64,000 nt of DNA from Paludibacteraceae bacterium (GCA_017417025.1 JAFPZY010000042.1:29925-93924), one strand, 5' to 3'. Positions 48,592-58,729 are shown, numbered from the stretch's first letter. Notes: generated by a model from the sequence alone, not told the origin. Numbers and translations: made by a program.

Positions 48592-49331
48592 CAGTGTGTA
48601 TCTTTTTGTTTGTCAGTGTTATAGCGGTTGGTTATGCAGTGGCTCAACAACCTGTAAACCTCTCTCTGCTCGTCGGTCAAGAGCAGAGAGAGATGCTTTT
48701 CCATCACTTCTTTGTCGTTTCTCCGTGCCGGTCCTGTCTGCGCTTCTTCGGGCGTAAGGACATGCACTTTGGCGGCAGTCTCGTCGATGAGCGGCAACAA
48801 GGCGGAGAAAGGTATGCGGGTGGTCTGCAGCAGTTCGCGGGCGAGAGTATAGAGCAAGTTAGGGAAGTTGTTCACGAGCACACCTGCGGCATGGAGGCGC
48901 TCCCTGTCGTGCTGCGAAGCTTCAGAGACATGCGGCGTTATCATCAGAGCCAGCGAACATGCGGCGCTGACATCGTCAATACCCCGCGCCTCCACAAAGA
49001 CCGGAACAGACGAAAAGTTCTCGATAAGACGCTCTTTGGAGAAAGTCTGGAAAGGATAGATAATCCCCGCATGCGGCTTGTCGCTCCCAAAGACAGAGAG
49101 AGGTATAGTTCCGGAGGTGTGCAGGTGGAGCACCCGCGCAGGCATTCTGACCTGCGACACAACAGCAGCAAGGGCAGAGTCTCTCACAGCATAGATGCAC
49201 ACATCGGCATTCTGCGGCAGGCTGTCAAGCCCTTCGCGCGAAGAGTGCATCTCCACGTTTACGCCCTGCTTGCGGAAGGCGTAATCCAGATTGACAGCCA
49301 CATTGCCGCGCCCAATAATCAGCACCCGCAT
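48591..49331 (-). CDS. Rossmann-fold/DUF2520 protein
   Basis: The 246-residue protein starts with a dinucleotide-binding Rossmann motif, MRVLIIGRGNVAVNLDYAF (GxGNxA), followed by CIYAVRDSALAAVV and the block VLHLHTSGTIPLSVF. The C-terminal helical DUF2520 domain begins around residue 125 (AACSLALMITPHVSEAS, LVNNFPNLLYTLARELL). The layout resembles 6-phosphogluconate/ketopantoate-type reductases, but the substrate is unknown. It lies 3 nt after the M20 peptidase gene in the same unit. Confidence 0.85.
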   Translation of the reverse strand: MRVLIIGRGNVAVNLDYAFRKQGVNVEMHSSREGLDSLPQNADVCIYAVRDSALAAVVSQVRMPARVLHLHTSGTIPLSVFGSDKPHAGIIYPFQTFSKERLIENFSSVPVFVEARGIDDVSAACSLALMITPHVSEASQHDRERLHAAGVLVNNFPNLLYTLARELLQTTRIPFSALLPLIDETAAKVHVLTPEEAQTGPARRNDKEVMEKHLSLLLTDEQREVYRLLSHCITNRYNTDKQKDTH

Positions 49332-49334
49332 AAG

Positions 49335-50702
49335 TCAATGCTCCTGTGCATAATGTTTGTAGAACTCAGTGACTGCCACTACTCCGTTCTCCCAGACTTC
49401 GAGGTCCATGGACTCGTTGGGCGAGTGTATGGCATTCTGCTCAAGGCCGAAGCCCATCAGGATAGTCTTCACGCCGAGAATCTGCTCAAAAGCGGAGATG
49501 ATGGGTATACTTCCTCCTCTGCGCGCTGCGAGCGGACGCTTGCCAAAAGCGGTAGTAAAGCCTTTCTCGGCAGCCTTGTAAGCGGGTATGTCGATGGGGC
49601 ACACATAGCCCTGCCCGCCGTGCATGGGCGTGACCTCGACACGCACGCCCTGCGGTGCGAGACTGCGAATGTAGTCGGCAAACGCCTGCGAAATCTCTTC
49701 GTGGTCCTGATTTGCCACCAGACGGCAGCTCACTTTGGCATAAGCCTTAGACGGGAGAACGGTCTTGCTACCCTCCCCCGTGTAGCCGCCCCACATACCG
49801 CAGATGTCAAACGAGGGCCTGCATGAGTTGCGCTCAAGCGTAGAATAACCGGCTTCGCCGAATGTGGCATCAACGTCAATAGCCTGTCTGTAAGCCTCTT
49901 CGGAGAAAGGAATCTGCGCTATCATCTCCCGCTCGGCTGCAGGTATGGGCAGGACCTTGTCATAGAAATGCGGAATGGTGATACGTCCGTCGCTATCGAC
50001 CACCTTAGCCAACATCTCACAAAGCGCGTTCAGCGGGTTCTTCACCGCGCCGCCGAAATGGCCGCTGTGGAGATCACGGTTGGGGCCTGTGACCTCAATC
50101 TGCCAATATGCCAGTCCGCGCAGCCCCGTGGTGATAGAGGGAGTCTGCTTGCCAATCATAGAGGTGTCGCTAACGAGTATGATGTCACTCTTCAGCAAGT
50201 CCTTATGCTCGCTGATGAAAGCTTCAAGCGAGGGAGAACCAATCTCTTCCTCACCCTCGAAGATAAACTTAACATTGCACTTCATAGAGCCGCTTTTGAC
50301 CATGTATTCAAAGGCTTTCGCCTGAATCATGGCCTGACCTTTGTCATCGTCCGCTCCGCGCGCATAGAGCCGTCCGTCCCTCACTTCCGGCTCCCACGGG
50401 TTGCTTTTCCACAACTCAAGAGGCTCGGCGGGCATCACGTCATAGTGGGCATAAACGAGCACAGTAGGCGCACCAGGCACCCCGCAGCCGTATTCCGCAT
50501 AGACAAAGGGATTGCCCGCAGATGGCATTACTTCCGCCTTGTCAGCACCAGCCGCAAGCAGCAGTTCCTTCCACCTATCCGCACAGCGCGTCATGTCCTG
50601 TTTGTGCTCTGCCTGACAACTTACAGAAGGAATGCGTATCAGGCTTGCCCATTCCTCCATGAACCTCCCGCGGTTACCGCAGATGTAGTCACGAATATTC
50701 AT
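49335..50702 (-). CDS. M20-family dipeptidase/peptidase
   Basis: The 455-residue metallopeptidase has the M20 metal ligands in order: YAHYDVMPAEP (His, with catalytic Asp two residues on), GADDDKGQAM (bridging Asp), FEGEEEIGSPSL (catalytic Glu-Glu) and SDTSMIG (Asp), plus a C-terminal His in NAIHSPNESM. The central dimerisation domain starts near LRGLAYWQIEVTGPNRDLHS. It is cytosolic, with no signal peptide. It is first in a three-gene unit with the DUF2520 and pRiA4b-like genes, behind a perfect promoter. Confidence 0.93.
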   Translation of the reverse strand: MNIRDYICGNRGRFMEEWASLIRIPSVSCQAEHKQDMTRCADRWKELLLAAGADKAEVMPSAGNPFVYAEYGCGVPGAPTVLVYAHYDVMPAEPLELWKSNPWEPEVRDGRLYARGADDDKGQAMIQAKAFEYMVKSGSMKCNVKFIFEGEEEIGSPSLEAFISEHKDLLKSDIILVSDTSMIGKQTPSITTGLRGLAYWQIEVTGPNRDLHSGHFGGAVKNPLNALCEMLAKVVDSDGRITIPHFYDKVLPIPAAEREMIAQIPFSEEAYRQAIDVDATFGEAGYSTLERNSCRPSFDICGMWGGYTGEGSKTVLPSKAYAKVSCRLVANQDHEEISQAFADYIRSLAPQGVRVEVTPMHGGQGYVCPIDIPAYKAAEKGFTTAFGKRPLAARRGGSIPIISAFEQILGVKTILMGFGLEQNAIHSPNESMDLEVWENGVVAVTEFYKHYAQEH

Positions 50703-50734
50703 AATACAATCATTTAATTATCAACTTGCGTTTG

Positions 50735-50766
50735 CAAAGATAATAGTTTTTTCATAAATATACAAA
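50735..50766 (-). promoter_or_regulatory. Promoter of the M20 peptidase operon
   Basis: TTTG (50763-50766) and TATCTTTG (50735-50742) on the minus strand are 20 nt apart; the leader is about 30 nt. Confidence 0.8.
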
Positions 50767-50837
50767 AAAAACAGGTGTGCAGGCTAAAAAAAACACAAAT
50801 TCCACATGATATTAGGGTGCACCGGGACACAAAAGCC

Positions 50838-50867
50838 CAAAAACGGACTCCCTTTGCAGGAAGTCCG
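50838..50867 (-). terminator. Terminator of the pnt operon
   Basis: On the minus strand CGGACTTCC (50859-50867) pairs with GGGAGTCCG (50844-50852), followed by a T run (50838-50843). A second GC-rich stem (TGCCCC/GGGGCA) lies between it and the pntB stop. Confidence 0.85.
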
Positions 50868-50915
50868 CGATTGAGCAAACTGCTTTGCCCCATTGACAAG
50901 GGGCAGGCAAGCGGC

Positions 50916-52478
50916 TTATTGAATCTCGTTGATGAGTGTCATCAGAGTCTGCTTGGCATCGCCGAGGCAGAGGTAAACACCCTTCTCGCGTGTGTAAAGC
51001 GGGTTCTCAACTCCGGCATAACCGGGTTTGAGGTCGAAGTTGCAGACAATGACTTCGGGAGCATCGGCAACAGCGAGCACAGGCATGCCGTAGATAGGTG
51101 TGCCTTCGGCAGTGTTGGCAGCAGGGTTGAGCACATCGTTGGCACCGATAACCACCACAGCGTCAGTGTTCTTGAAGTCGTCGTTGATAGCCTGCATCTC
51201 ATAGAGTTTCTCGTAGGGGATGTCGGCCTCGGCGAGCAGCACATTCATGTGTCCGGGCATACGGCCAGCCACAGGGTGAATGGCGAAGCGGACTTTGGTG
51301 CCGCGATACTCGAGTTTGTCAGCCAGCTGTTTAACAGCGTGCTGCGCCTGTGCGAGAGCCATACCATAGCCGGGGACGATGATAACGTCCTTAGCGTTGC
51401 TGAGAACCGAAGCGGGGGTTTTCTCCGCTTTTCCGGTAGCGGCTGCAGGAGCGGCAGCGCCCGATTGTGCAAGCTGCTGGCGCAGGCCTGCCACTTCTTT
51501 TGTCAATGCCTCGATGGCATCCAAGAGTTGTTTTACTTCCATATCGTTGAGTTTTTCTAAAAGTTTTTCAAAATCATCAGTTGGCAGGAACTGCGTGTGT
51601 CCGCCCTCGGGCGTTTTGCCCTGTACGGGCTGAACAGAAGCCTGCACTTTCTTTTTCACAGCCCCTCCGAGGAGAATACTCATCAGGCTACGGTTCATGG
51701 CGCGGCACATAATCTGCGTAAGCAGCAGACCGGATGCACCCACTATGCCTCCGACAGCGACGAGGAAAATGTCGCCAATGGCCATACCAGCAATGGAGCC
51801 GGCAACGCCTGACAAAGAGTTGAGCAGCGAGATAGTAATAGGCATGTCGGCACCGCCGACACGGATGGCGAACATGTAGCCGAAGCAACCGGTGAGCAGT
51901 AAGGAACCGACGGCAATCCATACGTTTTCAGCATAGACAGTGCCCAATAGAATGAGTACAACAGAGACAACAATCAGGCAGAGCGTAACAGCCGAATGCG
52001 CAGGATAGACTTTAGGTCTGCCATCAATAATGCGCGCCAATTTGCCTGCAGCCACAAGCGAGCCGACAAGCGTAATCATACCCACGGCAATAGCAAGAAC
52101 GGCAGTGAAATTGATGAAATGAGGGTATTCGGGAGCGTCCACAGTGCCCCACCCCATATATGTCATTACGCCGACAAGAGCGGAGGCACCACCGCCGAGG
52201 CCGTTGAAGAGCGCCACCATTTGCGGCATTTGTATCATTTGCGCACGTGATGCCATAAAACTGCCAACGAGTGCACCGATGATAATTGCCACGAAAACCG
52301 TCCACGCCGTCAGTATATGGCTGAAGAACAATGTAGCCACCACTCCGCAAAGCATAGCAAGCGCCGAAAGCAGATTGCCGGCAACGGCAGTCTTGACCTT
52401 GCTCATCATAGAGATGCCCACAAGCACGCATACTGACAAGAGAACGCTGACAATGATTTGAACAATATCTAAGGTCAT
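50916..52478 (-). CDS. pntB: NAD(P) transhydrogenase subunit beta
   Basis: The 520-residue protein has about nine membrane segments (1-270) and a C-terminal NADP(H)-binding domain III (IIVPGYGMALAQAQHAVKQL, RFAIHPVAGRMPGHMNVLLAEADIPYEKL, VIGANDVLNPAANT), all typical of PntB. A linker of about 85 residues, rich in Ala, Gln and Lys, joins the two. With the alpha subunits it uses the ion gradient to reduce NADP+ with NADH. It is the last gene of a three-gene operon, 3 nt after pntA2. Confidence 0.95.
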   Translation of the reverse strand: MTLDIVQIIVSVLLSVCVLVGISMMSKVKTAVAGNLLSALAMLCGVVATLFFSHILTAWTVFVAIIIGALVGSFMASRAQMIQMPQMVALFNGLGGGASALVGVMTYMGWGTVDAPEYPHFINFTAVLAIAVGMITLVGSLVAAGKLARIIDGRPKVYPAHSAVTLCLIVVSVVLILLGTVYAENVWIAVGSLLLTGCFGYMFAIRVGGADMPITISLLNSLSGVAGSIAGMAIGDIFLVAVGGIVGASGLLLTQIMCRAMNRSLMSILLGGAVKKKVQASVQPVQGKTPEGGHTQFLPTDDFEKLLEKLNDMEVKQLLDAIEALTKEVAGLRQQLAQSGAAAPAAATGKAEKTPASVLSNAKDVIIVPGYGMALAQAQHAVKQLADKLEYRGTKVRFAIHPVAGRMPGHMNVLLAEADIPYEKLYEMQAINDDFKNTDAVVVIGANDVLNPAANTAEGTPIYGMPVLAVADAPEVIVCNFDLKPGYAGVENPLYTREKGVYLCLGDAKQTLMTLINEIQ

Positions 52479-52481
52479 TGC

Positions 52482-52775
52482 TTAGTGTTTTTTCTTGTTG
52501 AACATACGCAGCATACGGTGAGTAACACCGAAGCCGCCGAAGACATTGACGGTAGCGAGTATGATAGCGAGCATACCGAAGAATTGCGCCCAAAGGGATT
52601 GCCCGTTAAGGAGAGCAATACCTGTAGCAGAGAGCGCGCCCACAAGAGTTACGCCCGAGAGTGCGTTCATACCCGACATAAGCGGCGTATGGAGAAGACT
52701 CGGCACGTTACTGATAATGAAATAGCCGACAACAGTACAGACGACAAAGACGGCTACCAAGATTAAAGGATGCAT
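52482..52775 (-). CDS. pntA2: NAD(P) transhydrogenase subunit alpha, membrane part (alpha2)
   Basis: The 97-residue protein is almost wholly hydrophobic (LILVAVFVVCTVVGYFIISN, TPLMSGMNALSGVTLVGAL, FGMLAIILATVNVFGGFGVT) and corresponds to the C-terminal membrane segment of a full-length PntA. The HTPLMSGMNA block and terminal RMLRMFNKKKH are family-typical. Start ATG 52775 is preferred; an upstream extension lies in TTGACAA/GATAATG repeats. The split alpha1/alpha2 arrangement is usual in Bacteroidota. Confidence 0.93.
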   Translation of the reverse strand: MHPLILVAVFVVCTVVGYFIISNVPSLLHTPLMSGMNALSGVTLVGALSATGIALLNGQSLWAQFFGMLAIILATVNVFGGFGVTHRMLRMFNKKKH

Positions 52776-52784
52776 AATAGAACT

Positions 52785-52852
52785 GACAATTGATAATGGA
52801 TAATGGATAATGGGCAAAGATGCCATTATCCATTATCGATTATACCATTATA
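52785..52852. repeat. GATAATG/CCATTATC microrepeats between pntA1 and pntA2
   Basis: tgacaattgataatggataatggataatgg (two stretches) is followed by ccattatccattatcgattat, so the 77-bp gap between the two genes can fold back as a long AT-rich hairpin in the transcript (about 52797-52811 with 52826-52840). Confidence 0.7.
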
Positions 52853-54010
52853 TTACATTCCCATAGCCTTGCGGGCACCAGCGTGGAGGAGTTCGCCGTT
52901 GGTGCAAACGAGACTCTTGGCGATAATCTCGTCCTGCATGTTCAGCTCAATCTTGTTGTCCTTCACGAGGTACTTGACAAGGTTGTACATGTTGTTGGAG
53001 AACATCCATGTGGAGCTGGTGGGCAGTTCGCCGGGGATATTCTTAACGCCAATAAGGGTAACACCGTGTTTCATTTCGATGGTTCCCTTCGGGGTGATGT
53101 CGCAGTTACCGCCTTGGTCGATAGCGATGTCCACGATAACAGAGCCTTTCTTCATGCCCTTGACAGTGTCCTCGGTGATGATAACCGGAGCGAGTTCGCC
53201 CGGAACGAGCACAGAGCAGAAGACGATATCCATCTGCTGGATAGTCTCTTTGAGGAGTTCGCGCTCTTTGGCGAGGACATCAGCCGGCAGAGCTTTGGCA
53301 TAGCCGCCTTCGCCCACTGCGAGTTCTGCGGGAACGCCGGTGTCGATAATCTTAGCACCAAGCGACTGTGCGTTTTCGGCAGCCATCGGGCGTATATCAG
53401 CCGCATAGGTGGTAGCGCCAAGACGTTTGGCAGTAGCAAGAGCCTGCAGACCAGCAACGCCGACACCGATAACCATAACTTTCGCCTGCTCGATCTTGCC
53501 AACAGCAGTGAACATCTGCGGGATGAAAGAGGTCATGTGGTCAGCAGCCATGATGATGCCCTTGTAACCTGCACAAGTGGACATGCTGGTGAGAGCGTCC
53601 ATAGACTGTGCACGAGAGATACGGGGTATGCAGTCAAGCGTGAAAGCGGTGACACCCTGTGCAGTGAGCTTCTTCACCATCTCGTGGTTAACAGGAGAAG
53701 CGGGGTGAATGAAGGTGATGAGATACTGACCTTTGTGCATCAGTTCGACTTCGTGCTTGTTCAGCTGCTCGTTGAACAAGGGCTCCTTTACCTTCAGAAT
53801 GAGCTCTGCCTGGGCGTAGATGTCCTCGGCTTTCGCCATCATCTTAGCACCGGCAGCAGCATACTCTTCGTCATGATAGAGTGCGCCGTCACCTGCATGG
53901 TTCTCGACAAGAACGGTGAATCCGTCTTTCACAAATTTACCTACTGTTTCAGGAGAGCATGCAACGCGGTTCTCGCCGTGCATAATCTCTTTTGGGATAC
54001 CAATAATCAT
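52853..54010 (-). CDS. pntA1: NAD(P) transhydrogenase subunit alpha, NAD-binding part (alpha1)
   Basis: The 385-residue soluble subunit matches alanine dehydrogenase/PNT: IGIPKEIMHGENRVACSPET at the N-terminus, VELMHKGQYLITFIHPA, and the NAD-binding Rossmann block VMVIGVGVAGLQALATAKRL with MAAENAQSLGAKIIDTG downstream. It binds NAD(H) and presents hydride to PntB. Start 54010 agrees with the family N-terminus; an upstream frame extension (to 54094) is leader. The order pntA1-pntA2-pntB is one transcription unit. Confidence 0.95.
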   Translation of the reverse strand: MIIGIPKEIMHGENRVACSPETVGKFVKDGFTVLVENHAGDGALYHDEEYAAAGAKMMAKAEDIYAQAELILKVKEPLFNEQLNKHEVELMHKGQYLITFIHPASPVNHEMVKKLTAQGVTAFTLDCIPRISRAQSMDALTSMSTCAGYKGIIMAADHMTSFIPQMFTAVGKIEQAKVMVIGVGVAGLQALATAKRLGATTYAADIRPMAAENAQSLGAKIIDTGVPAELAVGEGGYAKALPADVLAKERELLKETIQQMDIVFCSVLVPGELAPVIITEDTVKGMKKGSVIVDIAIDQGGNCDITPKGTIEMKHGVTLIGVKNIPGELPTSSTWMFSNNMYNLVKYLVKDNKIELNMQDEIIAKSLVCTNGELLHAGARKAMGM

Positions 54011-54116
54011 AACTGGTTTTGTGTTGAGTTTTCGGAGTCCTTTATTAATTTTATGAAACAAGGGCGGACTCTGTTGTCCTCGCCTCATATACATGACAAC
54101 GAGTCATTGTCGGGCA

Positions 54117-54148
54117 CAAAGATAATACATTTTTCGGATATACACAAG
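54117..54148 (-). promoter_or_regulatory. Promoter of the pnt operon
   Basis: CTTG (54145-54148, one base off) and TATCTTTG (54117-54124) on the minus strand are 20 nt apart. The leader is about 100 nt. Confidence 0.65.
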
Positions 54149-54412
54149 AAAGAACAGAAAAAATTATTTTCTTTTTTCTCCCATATATTATTTTTTGCGC
54201 GACGCAAAGAGGTTGAGGCGTTTTTGCTTTCCTTTCATGCCCTACTCTCCGGTTAATACACAGGCTTCCGGTATGCGATTTTCACCATATCGGATTGGTG
54301 CAAAAAATATCGCAAAAACAACGGCAAAATGTCATATAACACATCAAGAGCAAAAGACTGATACACAAACGGCGAAAGGGCTGTGGGCAGAGAGGGGCAA
54401 AAGCACAGAAGA

Positions 54413-54450
54413 CGACAAACGACTGCCTGCGGGCAGGCAATCGTTTGTCG
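54413..54450 (-). terminator. Hairpin after the V-type ATPase operon
   Basis: cgacaaacga (54413-54422) and tcgtttgtcg (54441-54450) are perfect inverted copies, and the stem continues through tgcctgc/gcaggca. Stem length is about 17 bp. The T run is weak, but the position, 19 nt past the last ATPase gene, supports a terminator role. Confidence 0.65.
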
Positions 54451-54468
54451 GGATAAAGGATTTACAGT

Positions 54469-54909
<441 letters not shown>

Positions 54910-54971
54910 TTAGTTTTACAATTGTAGTAAATTTACCGGTAGTACCGGCGATGGCAGTTTTTTATGTTCTT

Positions 54972-56729
54972 TTATTTTTTGAAGGGCTGATAGAGTTTGC
55001 CGCTACCCTCGTAGCCGGAGTTCTTGAAGTACTCGACGAAAGTAAGACGCAGCGGGTGTACAAACGCACCGAGACATGCCATGAGCAGGTTGAGCACATG
55101 CCCGAAAGTGACGATGAGAATGAACCCTATCCATGTTCCGACATTAGGGTGTTCGCCCAGCACCATAACACCGAGCTGGTTGAACGCCATGCCAAGCATT
55201 CCGCCCGCCAAGCCAAGTGCATAAAGACGTATGTAAGAGAGGACATCGCCCATAATGCCAGTGGCCATGCCGTAAGTGTCCCACAAGCCAGCGCCGATGT
55301 TAATCAGCGGGTTACGCCCAGGTGTATTGAAGATGAAGATACCCAGAGCCGAGACAGCGGCAATGACGATAAGCACCGTCTGCGTCGCTTCCTGCGAAAG
55401 GACACTGGTCATAGCCAGCACTCCCGTAATGAGCGAGCCGAGGATGAGCGTAAGCCAGCCCCAAGTGGAGACAGTGGCCTTGAAGCCAAAGCGACGCGTG
55501 AAGCATACAGCCTTGATAGTCATAGCCAGACAGATGTGCACGACACCGATGACGAGAGCCAGTACCATCATAACATCGTAGCCGGCAATCTTGCCCGTTT
55601 CGTCGCCCAACTGCTTGAACATGCATGCCTTAGCCTCCTCGGGGAACCACGAAGCGGCGTAAAGGTCGATGCCAAAGAAACCGCCCATGAGGTAACCAAC
55701 CACCGCCGAGCCTACGCCCAAAGCCATGATGATGGGACCGAGACCGGAGAACATCTCAATTTTGAGTTTGTCCTTATAGATAAGCCACCCGATGAGGATG
55801 AGCACCAGTCCGTAGCCCGCATCGCCTATGCAGAGAGCGAAGAACAGGAGGAAGAAGGGACCAAGAATCGGAGTCGGGTCAAACTCGCCATAGTTGGGCC
55901 AGCCGTACATGCCGGTGAGGACCTCGAACATGCGAGTGAACCAGTTGTTGCGCAGTTTGATAGGTGTTTTGTCCTCAGCCACAGGGTCTTCAGCCACATA
56001 ATAGCAGTCGAGCTGTTCGAGGCGCGCATTGAGCGCATCGCATTGCTCGACAGGGCAGAAGCCCTCCAGGAGCGAGAGGCGTCCTTCGGCGGCCGTGCCA
56101 GTGGAGAGTTCAACACGCTGCCAGTCAATCTGCTGCTGCAGCTGGCGCAGTTCATTGCGCAACGATTTCTCGTTGGCGTTCCACCATGCCTCAATGCGTG
56201 CGTCAGCGGCAACAAGCAGTCCCTGCTGCGCTTTCACATCCTGCAACAGCTCTGACGAGGACTTGTCGTTGAGGGTCTGCTCGATGCAGACATCCGTATC
56301 CACTTCGCCATTGACGGAGACAAAATAGAGTGTTGAGCCCGTTTCAGCCACAGGAATACCCCACTCCTCACGGAAAGCGTTCTTGGGGCAGGTAAAGAAC
56401 CGCAGTTCGTACCCCGCCTCGCGCAGCTGCTGCATGCGTTGGGAGGAGAAATTGCCCCAGACCTGCATGCGTTCAGCCTCCTTGCGTGTGGCGGCAATCC
56501 TGGCCTCCACATCGGCTTTCTCGCGTAGCAGCTGGTCGGGAGCCCCCTGCTTGAGGATGCGGTTGATTTCGTCCACACGTGCCAACGACTGCTGCAATTG
56601 CTCGTTGTCAGCCATGCCTTCACTCTTCAGGGTGACATGCACCACCCCCGCCTCGCGCAGTTCGGCAAGGAACTGCTCATAGGCGCTTGTCATAACGAGG
56701 AAGGTGTATTTTTTCATCTTGGTAATCAT
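54972..56729 (-). CDS. atpI: V-type ATPase subunit I (membrane stator)
   Basis: The 585-residue subunit has a soluble N-terminal half with coiled-coil stretches (ELRQLQQQIDWQRVELSTGT, RVDEINRILKQGAPD) and seven or eight C-terminal membrane helices. The ion-channel region includes RLYALGLAGGMLGMAFNQLG, with the conserved Arg that faces the rotor Glu. It is the a-subunit counterpart and joins the stalk to the membrane. It overlaps the stop of subunit D by 4 nt. Confidence 0.93.
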   Translation of the reverse strand: MITKMKKYTFLVMTSAYEQFLAELREAGVVHVTLKSEGMADNEQLQQSLARVDEINRILKQGAPDQLLREKADVEARIAATRKEAERMQVWGNFSSQRMQQLREAGYELRFFTCPKNAFREEWGIPVAETGSTLYFVSVNGEVDTDVCIEQTLNDKSSSELLQDVKAQQGLLVAADARIEAWWNANEKSLRNELRQLQQQIDWQRVELSTGTAAEGRLSLLEGFCPVEQCDALNARLEQLDCYYVAEDPVAEDKTPIKLRNNWFTRMFEVLTGMYGWPNYGEFDPTPILGPFFLLFFALCIGDAGYGLVLILIGWLIYKDKLKIEMFSGLGPIIMALGVGSAVVGYLMGGFFGIDLYAASWFPEEAKACMFKQLGDETGKIAGYDVMMVLALVIGVVHICLAMTIKAVCFTRRFGFKATVSTWGWLTLILGSLITGVLAMTSVLSQEATQTVLIVIAAVSALGIFIFNTPGRNPLINIGAGLWDTYGMATGIMGDVLSYIRLYALGLAGGMLGMAFNQLGVMVLGEHPNVGTWIGFILIVTFGHVLNLLMACLGAFVHPLRLTFVEYFKNSGYEGSGKLYQPFKK

Positions 56730-57355
56730 ACAGCCGCCTCCTTTCTCTGCTGCTCGGCCATCATAGCCTCGCGCTCACGTTTGCCTTTGACTATCTTCTG
56801 CGAAGACTTGGAGAGGTTCTCCTCGTCTTCCATGAAGCGTTTGATTTTGCGAATGGCATCCTGATAGCCGGGGATCTGCACCTTCTCGAAAAGGTTCACC
56901 TTCTGGGTGGTTTTCTTGCGTGCGTACTCCAGCAGTTCGACCTTGCGGCGGACGAACTCCTGACGGATACCGACATCAGCAATCGCTTTCACCTGCTCGA
57001 AGCCGTCGGCGAACCACTTAGGCGACGAGAAGATGCTGAAAGGCTTTGTGGAATAGACAACCTCGTCGAGCACGGGAATACGCACGCCAGCAATCTTGCG
57101 GACAGACATGCGCACATCGTCCACGTGGATGAGCGAAGTATCAAACTCCCCCCACAAAGCAAGCATCTGGTCGTAGTCCTTGATGCGGCGGTTGACCTCC
57201 TCGTCCAGGGCCTTCATTTCGTCCTTCGCACGCTTTACTTCCATGCGAAGTGCAGACTCCTTGCTCTGGAGCGTGGGAAGGGTGCGCTGCCGCATCTTGA
57301 GGTTCTTCTCCAGCCCCTGCAGTGATGTTTTGTTGAATTGATATGTAATAGCCAT
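56726..57355 (-). CDS. atpD: V-type ATPase subunit D (central shaft)
   Basis: The 209-residue protein matches the D subunit: FNKTSLQGLEKNLKMRQRTL and a long N-terminal helix (SKESALRMEVKRAKDEMKAL), a middle domain (VRMSVRKIAGVRIPVLDEVV) and a C-terminal helix (INLFEKVQIPGYQDAIRKI-like, here NLFEKVQIPGYQDAIRKIKR) ending in basic residues. It forms the rotating shaft inside the A3B3 head. It lies 43 nt after subunit B and overlaps subunit I. Confidence 0.93.
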   Translation of the reverse strand: MAITYQFNKTSLQGLEKNLKMRQRTLPTLQSKESALRMEVKRAKDEMKALDEEVNRRIKDYDQMLALWGEFDTSLIHVDDVRMSVRKIAGVRIPVLDEVVYSTKPFSIFSSPKWFADGFEQVKAIADVGIRQEFVRRKVELLEYARKKTTQKVNLFEKVQIPGYQDAIRKIKRFMEDEENLSKSSQKIVKGKREREAMMAEQQRKEAAV

Positions 57356-57398
57356 TTTTCAGTCGAATGTATAAAGAGGAAGTATAAAGCCCGAGGCC

Positions 57399-58724
57399 TT
57401 ATTTAACCCAATACTTATCAACGAGTGCCTGCTTGATATTGACTTCTTCGGGTTTGAAGTACTTGGCGAAGAGTTTCCATGCAATGTCAAGCATCTGCGT
57501 GGTGTCGATATTGACATCGATAGCCAGAATCTGCGCACTGTACTCCTTTGCGAAAGCGAGACAGCGGTTGTCGTAGTCGGTGAGGTCGAATCCGTTCTCG
57601 AGTTTGGTTTTCGCATTGGCGGCATCGGCGTACAGACGAACAGCGGCGTTCATAACCTGCGGGTGGTCTTCGCGTGTCTTCTTGCCCGCCACGAGCTGTT
57701 TCAGACGTGACAGCGAGCGGAAAGGATCAACGATAACTTTACCTATGTCGGAGTCACGACGGAGGTAGAGCTGTCCTTCGGTGATGTAACCGGTGTTGTC
57801 AGGAATGGCGTGCGTGATATCACCGCCCGACAGAGTTGTGACGGCGATAATGGTGATAGAGCCTCCGCCTGCCTCTTCGGGGAACTGCACGGCCTTCTCG
57901 TAAATCTTTGCGAGGTCGGAATAGAGCGAACCCGGCATGGAGTCCTTAGAAGGAATCTGATCCATACGGTTGCTGACTATGGCGAGCGCGTCGGCATAAA
58001 GTGTCATGTCGGTGAGGAGAACCAGCACCTGCTGGTGTTTCTCAACGGCGAAGTACTCGGCTGCCGCCAGTGCCATATCAGGAATGAGCAGACGCTCGAC
58101 GGCGGGGTTCTCGGTGGTATTGACGAAAGAGACTATGCGGTCAAGTACGCCCGCGTTGGCAAAGACGTTCTTGAAGTAGAGGTAGTCGTCGTTAGTCAGG
58201 CCCATGCCGCCGAGTATGATTTTGTCCACCTTTGCACGCAGAGCCACATTTGCCATCACTTGGTTGTATGGCTGGTCGGGGTCGGCGAAGAAAGGAATCT
58301 TCTGTCCGGAGACGAGGGTGTTGTTGAGGTCGATACCCGCAATACCTGTAGCAATAAGCTCTGAAGGCTGCTTGCGTCGCACGGGGTTCACTGAAGGACC
58401 GCCAATCTCTATCTCCTTGCCCTCGATGGCTGGTCCGCCGTCAATAGGGTCGCCGTAGGCGTTGAAGAAACGTCCTGCGAGCTGGTCGCTGACTTTCAGC
58501 GAAGGAGCCTTGCCGAGGAAGACCACCTCGGCGTTGGTGGGGATACCCTCTGTGCCCTGGAAGACCTGAAGGGTAATATCGTTGCCCATAATCTTAACGA
58601 CCTGGGCGAGTTTGCCATTGACGGTAGCGAGTTCGTCGTTACCTACGCCTTCCGCCTTAAGCGAGCAGGTCGCTTTGGTGATGGCTGTAATCTCCGTATA
58701 AATTTTCTGAAATGCTTTTGCCAT
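57399..58724 (-). CDS. atpB: V-type ATPase subunit B (non-catalytic)
   Basis: The 441-residue subunit resembles the catalytic one but lacks a P-loop: where A has GPFGTGKT, B reads SGQKIPFFADPDQPYNQV. Typical blocks are LGMGLTNDDYLYFKNVF-like (GGMGLTNDDYLYFKN), LTDMTLYADALAIVSNRMDQ, PSKDSMPGSLYSDLAKIYEK and GSITIIAVTTLSGGDITHAI. It alternates with A in the head. It starts 5 nt after the stop of subunit A. Confidence 0.95.
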   Translation of the reverse strand: MAKAFQKIYTEITAITKATCSLKAEGVGNDELATVNGKLAQVVKIMGNDITLQVFQGTEGIPTNAEVVFLGKAPSLKVSDQLAGRFFNAYGDPIDGGPAIEGKEIEIGGPSVNPVRRKQPSELIATGIAGIDLNNTLVSGQKIPFFADPDQPYNQVMANVALRAKVDKIILGGMGLTNDDYLYFKNVFANAGVLDRIVSFVNTTENPAVERLLIPDMALAAAEYFAVEKHQQVLVLLTDMTLYADALAIVSNRMDQIPSKDSMPGSLYSDLAKIYEKAVQFPEEAGGGSITIIAVTTLSGGDITHAIPDNTGYITEGQLYLRRDSDIGKVIVDPFRSLSRLKQLVAGKKTREDHPQVMNAAVRLYADAANAKTKLENGFDLTDYDNRCLAFAKEYSAQILAIDVNIDTTQMLDIAWKLFAKYFKPEEVNIKQALVDKYWVK

Positions 58725-58729
58725 GGTCG